Below, piece by piece: positions 25,921 through 31,916 of a DNA stretch of 64,000 nucleotides (position 1 is its first letter; each line of letters opens with the position of its first letter). The notes beneath the pieces were generated by a model. The model ran no database searches. It was not told the origin of the DNA and was given only the letters and a program-made list of their open reading frames with translations. A program made the position numbers and the translations under genes. The stretch comes from Clostridiales bacterium (GTDB lineage Bacteria; Bacillota; Clostridia; Peptostreptococcales; Acidaminobacteraceae), in assembly GCA_016342415.1 (NCBI GenBank), contig JAEIOD010000027.1:20029-84028 (forward strand). The letters are read 5' to 3'.

Positions 25921-25964
25921 ATTATAAAACTGAGCATTTCCATTGTCAAGAGATTTTAGCACTC
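25921..25964 (-). promoter_or_regulatory. htpG promoter with a CIRCE half-site
   Basis: Minus strand TTGACA (25949-25944), 17 bases, TATAAT (25926-25921). Directly upstream is GAGTGCTAA (25964-25956), identical to one arm of the HrcA/CIRCE element; the other arm is missing. Confidence 0.7.
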
Positions 25965-26005
25965 TTTAATAAAAGTGGCTAACAAATATTTATTTCAGTT
26001 TTGCA

Positions 26006-26067
26006 TTGACAACTATGAATAGACATTATATAGTTTATACATAGGTTGGTTACTTAACTAACTAACC
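26006..26067 (+). promoter_or_regulatory. Promoter and dyad operator of the YtrA-type operon
   Basis: TTGACA (26006-26011), 17 bases, TATAGT (26029-26034). Downstream lie the arms GGTTGGTTA (26044-26052) and TAACTAACC (26059-26067), complementary at all but one position, covering the initial transcribed region. This fits autorepression by the GntR-type first gene. Confidence 0.78.
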
Positions 26068-26090
26068 AAACAACAAGAAAGGAGCTGTTG

Positions 26091-26462
26091 ATGCAATTAG
26101 ATACTACTAGTAGCAAACCCATTTTTCAACAGATTGCTGAATTTATAGAGGATATGATTCTTAACGATGAAATTGAAGATCAAGTGTATTCAACCAATCA
26201 ATTATCAAAGCTATTTACAATTAATCCTGCGACGGCAAGAAAAGGTTTAACCCTTCTTTTAGATCAAAATATAATTCACAAGAAAAGAGGTATCGGTATG
26301 TTTGTTAACGAGGATGCGAAAAAAATCATTTTAGAAAAACGTCAAGGTATTTTCTTTAATCAATATGTTCAAACCATGATGTCAGAAGCTAAGAAAATCG
26401 GTTTGGATAAGAAAGACATTATAGAATTCATCAATAATTATAAGGGAGGCCAACATGATTAA
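26091..26462 (+). CDS. GntR-family regulator, YtrA subfamily
   Basis: A 123-residue protein with the GntR winged helix (KPIFQQIAEFIEDMILNDEI, YSTNQLSKLFTINPATARKGLTLLLDQNIIHKKRGIGMFV) and only a short C-terminal tail, as in the YtrA subfamily, which regulates ABC transporters encoded in the same operon. The ATG at 26091 follows AAAGGAGCTGTTG; a TTG one codon upstream is less likely. Its stop overlaps the start of the ABC ATPase gene by eight bases. It presumably represses the operon by binding the dyad at 26044-26067 and responds to cell-envelope stress or an antimicrobial, by analogy with ytr operons. Confidence 0.9.
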   Translation: MQLDTTSSKPIFQQIAEFIEDMILNDEIEDQVYSTNQLSKLFTINPATARKGLTLLLDQNIIHKKRGIGMFVNEDAKKIILEKRQGIFFNQYVQTMMSEAKKIGLDKKDIIEFINNYKGGQHD

Positions 26463-27324
26463 ACTCAATGATGTGACTAAAATATACACTGGAAAATCAG
26501 AAACAACAGCGCTTAATCAAGTGTCAGCCGAAATAAAAGAGCATTCAATTGTTGGATTGATTGGTGCCAACGGAGCTGGTAAATCAACTCTGATGAAAAT
26601 TATCGCAAAACACAGCCACCCTACTTCTGGGGAAGTGGTTCTGAAACAAAACTATGAACATTATTCTAATATCAGCTTTCTATCCGATCAGGAAAAATTG
26701 ATAGAAAACTATTCTTTAAAAGAACTCTATAAAATGATGCCTGAGTTCTATAAGGATTTTAATCTAGAACTTGCTAAAAAAGTCAGTTCAGTCTTAGAAG
26801 TTAATGAGAAAAAGAATTACTCAAAATTGTCAAAAGGACAGAAAGGTAAAGTTAATTTGGTATTGTCACTTGCTTCTAGAGCATATATCACACTTCTCGA
26901 TGAAACTCATATTTCTTTAGATGCACCCAGTCGGAAAAAGTTCTTCGACCTTTTATTAGACGATTACCACGAACATCCTAGAACTTATCTTATTTCAACA
27001 CACTATGTAGATGAAATAAGCCAACTTTTTGATGATATCTTAGTTTTAGATCACGGAGAATTAATTGTTCATGAATCTAAAGACCTCATTGAAGAAAAGT
27101 CACTGACGGTATTTGGCAATACAGAGTTGGGAGAAAAAATACTTGAACCGTTTAAAGTCATACACCGTGAAGTTATTGGAAAAAGAACTTTTTTCTCAGT
27201 ATTTGATGACTTGTCCAGTATTGAAGAAGAACTTCGATTGTCTGATTTCGAAATTAGTATCACACCGCTAGAAAAATGGTTTATCCAACTTATAGAAAAC
27301 AAAGGAGATCACTATGCTTCTTAA
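26455..27324 (+). CDS. ABC transporter ATP-binding protein (YtrB-like)
   Basis: A 289-residue cytoplasmic ATPase. The Walker A is GANGAGKST at residues 37-45, the signature LSKGQKGKVNLVLSLA, the Walker B YITLLDETHISLD, and the switch histidine is in LISTHYVDE. The LSKGQ and LLDETHISLD forms are characteristic of the group associated with YtrA-type regulators. A C-terminal extension of about 80 residues follows the core. It should energise the membrane protein encoded next, whose ATG lies inside this gene (overlap of 11 bases). Confidence 0.92.
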   Translation: MIKLNDVTKIYTGKSETTALNQVSAEIKEHSIVGLIGANGAGKSTLMKIIAKHSHPTSGEVVLKQNYEHYSNISFLSDQEKLIENYSLKELYKMMPEFYKDFNLELAKKVSSVLEVNEKKNYSKLSKGQKGKVNLVLSLASRAYITLLDETHISLDAPSRKKFFDLLLDDYHEHPRTYLISTHYVDEISQLFDDILVLDHGELIVHESKDLIEEKSLTVFGNTELGEKILEPFKVIHREVIGKRTFFSVFDDLSSIEEELRLSDFEISITPLEKWFIQLIENKGDHYAS

Positions 27325-28000
27325 CCTAAAAACATATGCTAAAAAAACTACTATTAATTATATCGTTATTGGAATTATAATTGCTGTTCAAGTTTTAATC
27401 ACCTCAAGTTCAGCTTTATATGACTTACTCATGCAAAACTCATCATTCAGTTATTCCGATTTTTCAGGCAACATTCTTGTATTGCTCACTATGGGCTTTG
27501 GATCATTGGCTATATCTCAAGCGATAGTACTAATTGCTGCAACGTTTGATTTCAATAAACTGTTTGGTCTGTCTAATCAGAAAAGTATTAAAGGTACCAT
27601 CTTGTTTGTTATGATGAGTTCAGCTATTTTATCTATCCTATATATTCTATTAAATGGTTTGGGTTATACATTATCAAATCAAATGCCAGAACTGATTTTT
27701 GGAATGAACTGGGTATCTTTTACTCAACTGCATTTGAAGTTCATACTGATTTTTCTTGTTTTCTTAATGCTCTATGGCCTTAATATGTGGTTGACTGTCG
27801 GATATAAAAAACATGGCGTTCTTTCTGGATTAACCAGAACATTTATAGCTGTAACTTATCTAATCAATCATGGTAACTACATAGCAACATATGTTGAATG
27901 GGGACAAAATGCCGCCATTAACATCACCGTTCTATTGATCATAAGCATATTAACAATCAGCAGTACTTATTTTGAAATGCTGACTTATGAAAGGAGATAA
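27314..28000 (+). CDS. ABC transporter membrane subunit (YtrC/D-like)
   Basis: The 228-residue protein consists of about six hydrophobic helices with short loops, starting at a cytoplasmic stretch LLNLKTYAKKTTINYIVIGI. It has no recognisable substrate-binding domain. Position after the ABC ATPase gene, overlapping it, makes it the permease partner. AAAGGAGATCACT precedes the ATG. The substrate is unknown; similar small systems take part in resistance to cell-wall antibiotics or in acetoin uptake, which is only an analogy. Confidence 0.85.
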   Translation: MLLNLKTYAKKTTINYIVIGIIIAVQVLITSSSALYDLLMQNSSFSYSDFSGNILVLLTMGFGSLAISQAIVLIAATFDFNKLFGLSNQKSIKGTILFVMMSSAILSILYILLNGLGYTLSNQMPELIFGMNWVSFTQLHLKFILIFLVFLMLYGLNMWLTVGYKKHGVLSGLTRTFIAVTYLINHGNYIATYVEWGQNAAINITVLLIISILTISSTYFEMLTYERR

Positions 28001-28002
28001 AT

Positions 28003-28374
28003 TTGACTCTTAAAAAAATCATTTTTCTAATAGCATCGATTATAATATTACTATTCTCTTTAAGTTTTTCATTCTCTTATTCTCATTATATTTCTGAATT
28101 CAGTATGAATAGCCCGAATCTAAAAGAAAACCATTCCAGTACTTTTACTTTGAATTCAGATGCTGAATTGTATTTTAAATACTCTGCAAAAAATCTAACA
28201 TCAAACTCATCGATCAGTCTCATCAACGACGACACCGAGGAAGTGATATTCTCCTATGGTGATAGTGATAACAGTGAAATTATTTTAACCGACATTCCTG
28301 CTGGTAAATATCGATTTATAATAAAGTACACAGACGGTTTTATGAGTTATAAAATTTTAACCAAGAAAAAATAG
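28003..28374 (+). CDS. Small exported or membrane-anchored protein of the YtrA-type operon
   Basis: I do not recognise a named family. The 123-residue protein starts at a TTG codon with AAGGAG six bases upstream and three bases after the permease stop. Residues 4-28 form a signal peptide or membrane anchor; the remainder (about residues 40-123) has short beta-type segments (AELYFKYSAKNL, EEVIFSYGD, SEIILTDIPAGKYRFIIKYTDG) resembling an immunoglobulin-like or pre-peptidase-type beta-sandwich, probably outside the cell. Context suggests an accessory component of the ABC system. Confidence 0.75.
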   Translation: MTLKKIIFLIASIIILLFSLSFSFSYSHYISEFSMNSPNLKENHSSTFTLNSDAELYFKYSAKNLTSNSSISLINDDTEEVIFSYGDSDNSEIILTDIPAGKYRFIIKYTDGFMSYKILTKKK

Positions 28375-28397
28375 CAGATGAAAATCTGCTATTTTAG
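28365..28397. terminator. Bidirectional terminator
   Basis: AATAGCAGAT, GAAA and ATCTGCTATT form a ten-pair stem with A-rich and T-rich flanks on both sides. It ends the YtrA-type operon on the plus strand and the selenoprotein gene on the minus strand. Confidence 0.85.
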
Positions 28398-28649
28398 TGT
28401 GTTAATTAACTCTTCAGTAATATTTAAATGTACGACGCCATCAATTAAAAGCATTGGGATGCCAACGGCATGTACCCTCTTTGTAATTTTAAAAGCATCA
28501 TCCTTATCACGTAGTTTTAAAAATTCTTTTAAGTTTTTCATACTGTCTGTTATTTCAATATAATCAAATTCTATATTTTTTTGTAAAAGAGCCTCTTTTA
28601 CACCTGGACAGCCTGGTCAATGTTGTGATCCATATAATTTAATTTGCAT
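28389..28649 (-). CDS. Selenocysteine-containing glutaredoxin-like protein (in-frame UGA)
   Basis: The frame runs ATG at 28649 to TAG at 28389 with a single in-frame TGA at 28619-28617. Reading that codon as selenocysteine gives an 86-residue protein beginning MQIKLYGSQH-U-PGCPGVKEALL, a U-P-G-C redox motif (Sec11, Cys14) where relatives have CPxC. The rest, EFDYIEITDSMKNLKEFLKL and VGIPMLLIDGVVHLN, matches the COG4545 glutaredoxin-related family, including the cis-proline. The gene starts after AGGAGG. A perfect ten-pair hairpin, GTAAAAGAG and its complement around a G-rich tip about 25 bases after the UGA, fits a bacterial SECIS element. It probably acts in thiol-disulfide exchange. The alternative is a nonsense mutation, but everything downstream is intact. 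Confidence 0.88.
28580..28619 (-). promoter_or_regulatory. Bacterial SECIS-like element with UGA codon
   Basis: On the minus strand, UGA (28619-28617) is followed after about 14 bases by TGTAAAAGAG (28602-28593), one G and CTCTTTTACA (28591-28582), a perfect stem with a tight G-containing apex. Distance and a G at the apex agree with what is known for SelB recognition in bacteria. Confidence 0.75.
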
Positions 28650-28690
28650 AATCATCCTCCTAGACCTATTATACACTGTCCCTTTCGTGT

Positions 28691-29659
28691 TTACGACTGA
28701 TTTTTTTTATCGGATTCATCTTCTACCTTTACTTCAACTGGTCTAAATATTCTAATAATCTTTCTAATAATCAAAGCAGCAACCAATAACATTGGCAAGT
28801 AAACTATTAGTAATGGCAACGATCCAATTCCAAATACCGCTAAATCTTCAAAAAAGTCCTTGATATCTTCTAAAGATTCTGTGAATTTTTGCGAAATCTT
28901 TTGACCCAATGTTTTAGGTGGTTCTTCTACTTTAATGATTTCTTGTACTTCATAAATGGAAACTGTTAATGTAGAATAGGATACCAAGTTATCCCATCTT
29001 TTTAAGTTGCCTTGTAAACCTTCTATCTGATATCTTATATTGGATAGTTCTCTTTCTAAAGTAATGATATCTTCAATCTTTTCTGCTTTCCTTAAAATAT
29101 CTAGAAGTCTTTCTTCTTGAATCTTTAATGTTTTCATATGTGCTTCTGTATCAAAATACTGAGAAGTGATATCATCACCATATGAATTTTCCTGAATAAT
29201 TGTACCGATTGAATTCATATCACTCATAAACTGCATGAATTGTTGTTCTGGAATTCTAAGAGTATAATGAGCAGAACGTGTTGAATACTTATCATCCAGT
29301 GCTCGCCCTCTTACATTTGAGGATTCAACGTAACCTCCAATAGCTTTTACTTTGTCTGTTAAACGCTGTATTGCCAACTCATACTCCAGTGTCTGAATTT
29401 CCATCGAAGCCGATTTGATAATTTTTCTTTCGGATTCAAATACAGTACCCACTTCAGGTGCACTGGCTTCTTCATTTCGGTCCATACCTTTTGAGTAATT
29501 CACACCACCAACATCATCAGTTGTATACTCTTCCGAATATGCCATATCATCAGATTCAGCTGTATTCATATTCCATTCCGCAGAGTTCTCATTGCTGCCA
29601 CAGCTGATCAGTGAAAATACTAATATAACCGATAACATTAATACTAAAATCTTTTTCAT
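28691..29659 (-). CDS. DUF4349-domain lipoprotein
   Basis: This 322-residue protein begins with a lipoprotein signal (LISC) after MKKILVLML, then a low-complexity acidic linker to about residue 70. The DUF4349 domain follows: IIKSASMEIQTLEYELAIQRLTD, GGYVESSNVRGR, AHYTLRIPEQQFMQFM. It includes a long coiled coil (about residues 165-215, with EERLLDILRKAEKIEDIITLEREL) and ends in a membrane helix and a basic tail. The function of the domain is unknown; it is widespread in envelope proteins. The ATG at 29659 has GGAGGTTGTT before it. It is a single gene. Confidence 0.86.
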   Translation of the reverse strand: MKKILVLMLSVILVFSLISCGSNENSAEWNMNTAESDDMAYSEEYTTDDVGGVNYSKGMDRNEEASAPEVGTVFESERKIIKSASMEIQTLEYELAIQRLTDKVKAIGGYVESSNVRGRALDDKYSTRSAHYTLRIPEQQFMQFMSDMNSIGTIIQENSYGDDITSQYFDTEAHMKTLKIQEERLLDILRKAEKIEDIITLERELSNIRYQIEGLQGNLKRWDNLVSYSTLTVSIYEVQEIIKVEEPPKTLGQKISQKFTESLEDIKDFFEDLAVFGIGSLPLLIVYLPMLLVAALIIRKIIRIFRPVEVKVEDESDKKNQS

Positions 29660-29724
29660 AACAACCTCCAATCCTTTCCCTATATATCTTTGACGTGTAG
29701 TTTATCTAATAAGTTCCATTTTAA

Positions 29725-29753
29725 TTGATATAGTACCCAATTGATAGTAAAAT
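29725..29753 (+). promoter_or_regulatory. Promoter of the hemerythrin gene
   Basis: TTGATA (29725-29730), 17 bases, TAAAAT (29748-29753), about 20 bases before the start codon. Confidence 0.5.
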
Positions 29754-29772
29754 ATAGCTGGAGGTAAAATTT

Positions 29773-30177
29773 ATGTTTACATGGAAAGAGGAATATTCAG
29801 TCAAAGTAGAAGCAATTGATGATCAACATAAACGTTTATTTGAGATGGGACAAACAATGTCCGATCTTGTTTCTAATCATGCAGGAGAAGATATTTACGA
29901 TGAGTTAAACGCTATGTTTGAAGAACTTATCGATTATACTAAATATCATTTTTCTGAAGAAGAAAAACTAATGGAAAAAGTAAATTATGTCCATATTGAA
30001 GATCATAAAATTCTTCACGAGAAATTCATTGATAAATTACTCTCATTTGATTTAAATCAAATGGATGAAGATCAAGGAGCATTTGCATTAACATTATTAA
30101 AAACCGTTGCCGCTTGGATTTTTAAACACATCAACGGTGAGGACTTCAGGTACAGAGAAGCAATGAAACAGCTATAA
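29773..30177 (+). CDS. Bacteriohemerythrin
   Basis: A 134-residue single-domain hemerythrin, a four-helix protein with a di-iron site that binds oxygen. All ligands are in place: His19 (DDQHK), His59 and Glu63 (HFSEEE), His74 and His78 (YVHIEDH), His119 and Asp124 (FKHINGED). GGAGGT precedes the ATG. In an anaerobe it could scavenge or sense oxygen. It stands alone between a lipoprotein gene and a terminator. Confidence 0.95.
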   Translation: MFTWKEEYSVKVEAIDDQHKRLFEMGQTMSDLVSNHAGEDIYDELNAMFEELIDYTKYHFSEEEKLMEKVNYVHIEDHKILHEKFIDKLLSFDLNQMDEDQGAFALTLLKTVAAWIFKHINGEDFRYREAMKQL

Positions 30178-30180
30178 AAT

Positions 30181-30223
30181 AAAGCTGCTGAGCAAAGATT
30201 CATTCTTTATCAGCAGCTTTTTT
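30181..30223. terminator. Bidirectional terminator
   Basis: AAAGCTGCTGA and TCAGCAGCTTT with T-runs on both strands, between the converging hemerythrin gene and the coiled-coil protein gene. Confidence 0.85.
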
Positions 30224-30868
30224 CTATAGGTCATTGATTTCATTAATTTTATCTTGAATTAGTTCATTTATTTCAATAACGTGAAGTTCTAGAGTTTGAT
30301 TAATCACAAGAATTTCATTCAAATAACCTGCAATAAGATCAAGTTCACCATTTTCAACAGCAAGTTTAATGGATTCGTTTATGGTTTTTCTATCTTCTCT
30401 TAAACCATCACAATAAACTTTATCAGTTTCTCTTTCAGCTTTATCAGCCTCTCTTTTAGCTTTTATTTCTTCAAAGTCTACCCTTATCTCTGCTTTAAAA
30501 GCTTCCAATAACGACGTTGCTTCTTCTTTTGTAAGATCTCCGGCTTCTACTTTAACTTTCAAGTCATCTGCATACGCCTGTATTGCTTCTTTAACTTCCT
30601 TTTTTTCACTCTCAATCAATGGTTTCCAAACCGTTTCAATAAGTATGTCCAACTCAGTTTTTAAAACTTCTCTTTCACTCTTAAGCACTTCTTTTGAATC
30701 AAACAGTCTTGTCCATTCAACCAATTGATCTGGTGTGTATTTCGCCACTTGTTCCAATCTGAACTCTTTCCAATCTCTCTCATCATGCTCAACTTCTTCT
30801 GCAAATGAAGCGACTGGCAATAATAGTGCTGTAATAATTCCTGTTAATAGTAAATTTCTTAATTTCAT
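30224..30868 (-). CDS. Secreted coiled-coil protein of unknown function
   Basis: A 214-residue protein with a signal peptide (MKLRNLLLTGIITALLLPVASFA, likely cleaved before EEVEHDER). The mature part is almost entirely charged helix, rich in Glu and Lys, with heptad-like stretches such as EVLKSEREVLKTELDILIE and EEIKAKREADKAERETDK. One cysteine is present (KVYCDGL). I recognise no domain. The ATG follows CAAGGAGGCAATATC. It is divergent from the fRMsr gene and probably monocistronic. It may be periplasm-side or secreted and structural. Confidence 0.8.
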   Translation of the reverse strand: MKLRNLLLTGIITALLLPVASFAEEVEHDERDWKEFRLEQVAKYTPDQLVEWTRLFDSKEVLKSEREVLKTELDILIETVWKPLIESEKKEVKEAIQAYADDLKVKVEAGDLTKEEATSLLEAFKAEIRVDFEEIKAKREADKAERETDKVYCDGLREDRKTINESIKLAVENGELDLIAGYLNEILVINQTLELHVIEINELIQDKINEINDL

Positions 30869-30994
30869 GATATTGCCTCCTTGTGGGTTGTTGTTGTTTA
30901 CAATTTCATTCTACTTTCTGGATATGTGAGAATGGTGTAAAGTATGTGTGAAAAGTATGTGAGCTATGATATACTTTTAAAAAAGGGGGATAAT

Positions 30995-31495
30995 ATGAAA
31001 CAAATTGATAAAATAGCTTTTGAAAAGAAAGATCAGCTCTACAAATATATGAATATAAAACTGACAGGCCTTATAGGTAGCGAGGATGATTGGTTGGCGA
31101 ATTTATCTAACGCTTCTGCCCTGCTTTGGTTACTCATCGATGAGATCAATTGGGCAGGCTTCTACTTACATAAGAAAGATAAACTTATTTTAGGTCCATT
31201 CCAAGGAAAGCCAGCATGTGTCAACATAGAAATTGGTAAAGGTGTTTGTGGTACTGCTGCAGCAACAAGAACCACTCAACTCGTAAAAGATGTTCATGCA
31301 TTTCCTGGACATATTGCCTGTGATGGAGCTTCTAAATCAGAAATTGTTATTCCAATTATCCATAACGATGAACTCATAGGCGTCCTCGACATTGATAGTC
31401 CAACTCTGAATCGATTCGATGTTGAAGATCAAATCGGATTAGAAAAATTTGTAACAACACTTAATAAATACATGAATTGGGAAGATATCAATTAG
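30995..31495 (+). CDS. Free methionine-(R)-sulfoxide reductase (GAF domain)
   Basis: This 166-residue GAF-fold enzyme reduces free L-methionine-(R)-sulfoxide. The family signature is clear: WAGFYL, LGPFQGKPACVNIEIGKGVCG, DVHAFPGHIACDGASKSEIV, and the three conserved cysteines (in PAC, GVCG and HIACD) are present. I chose the ATG at 30995, preceded by GGGGGATAAT, since the upstream 17 codons are not conserved in the family. It is cytoplasmic and would use thioredoxin. It stands alone; together with the nearby selenocysteine glutaredoxin-like gene it points to thiol-based oxidative repair. Confidence 0.93.
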   Translation: MKQIDKIAFEKKDQLYKYMNIKLTGLIGSEDDWLANLSNASALLWLLIDEINWAGFYLHKKDKLILGPFQGKPACVNIEIGKGVCGTAAATRTTQLVKDVHAFPGHIACDGASKSEIVIPIIHNDELIGVLDIDSPTLNRFDVEDQIGLEKFVTTLNKYMNWEDIN

Positions 31496-31553
31496 ATATC
31501 TTCTTTATTTACACTTTTTTTGTACAGTTTAATGAATGTTTTAATGAAATGTC

Positions 31554-31582
31554 TTGCATTGTATAATAATCTCTGCTATTAT
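31554..31582 (+). promoter_or_regulatory. Promoter of the c-di-GMP riboswitch RNA
   Basis: TTGCAT (31554-31559), 17 bases, TATTAT (31577-31582), ending about 30 bases before the conserved riboswitch core. Confidence 0.6.
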
Positions 31583-31602
31583 ATAAGTAATAAAACAACA
31601 AG

Positions 31603-31702
31603 CATGTTGAGTTTTCAACGAAAAGGCAAACATATTGAAAAATATGGACGCAAAACTATAGGGCCTTCCTCTAAGAGATGGCAGCCAGTCATCGAATGGG
31701 GA
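31603..31702 (+). ncRNA. Cyclic-di-GMP-I riboswitch (GEMM-I), orphan
   Basis: The core AAAGGCAAACATATT-GAAA-AATATGGACGCAAAAC shows the conserved GGCAAAC, a P2 helix capped by a GNRA tetraloop and GGACGCAAA. It continues with TATAGGGCC, CCTCTAAG (tetraloop receptor side), GATGGCAGCC, all typical of GEMM-I. A T-run at 31703-31710 follows. No coding gene lies downstream on this strand: a strong terminator closes the transcript at about 31850 and aspS is on the other strand. Confidence 0.9.
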
Positions 31703-31807
31703 TTTTTTTTAGGTCTGAATAGACCTTAAACTATAAAATTGTTATGAAGAGCATTGAACATCGTTCGATCTCTTTATCTAATATCTCTTTATCATTTCAA
31801 CCAAACT
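31703..31807 (+). other. Stretch between the riboswitch and its terminator without a clear gene
   Basis: It contains a small hairpin AGGTCT-GAAT-AGACCT (31711-31726) and a 21-codon frame from ATG 31744 without a ribosome-binding site. I see nothing else. The RNA may be a non-coding or regulatory transcript. Confidence 0.4.
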
Positions 31808-31849
31808 AACAAAGTCAAGAGCTTCTCACTCTTGACTTTGTTGGTTTTT
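31808..31849 (+). terminator. Strong terminator of the c-di-GMP riboswitch RNA
   Basis: AACAAAGTCAAGAG and its complement give a 14-pair stem, followed by GGTTTTTG. It ends a transcript of about 260 bases that starts near 31590. Confidence 0.85.
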
Positions 31850-31886
31850 GTTATTGTATACAACCATTATATTATTGAATATAAGC

Positions 31887-31912
31887 AATGCCCTTGATTT
31901 CTCAAGGGCATT
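31887..31912 (-). terminator. Hairpin after aspS
   Basis: AATGCCCTTGA and TCAAGGGCATT form an 11-pair stem directly after the aspS stop; the T-run is weak (TTATATT). Confidence 0.65.
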
Positions 31913-31916
31913 CTAA

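Noticed and set aside
25945..25975. Full CIRCE element at htpG
   Set aside because: Only one of the two arms is present; the region on the other side has no matching inverted arm.
28378..28563. Plus-strand frame of 61 codons opposite the selenoprotein gene
   Set aside because: It is the antisense shadow of the glutaredoxin-like gene, which is far better supported by family motifs, ribosome-binding site and SECIS-like hairpin.
31520..31729. Plus-strand frame of 69 codons across the c-di-GMP riboswitch
   Set aside because: It overlaps the conserved riboswitch, has no ribosome-binding site and no protein-like composition.
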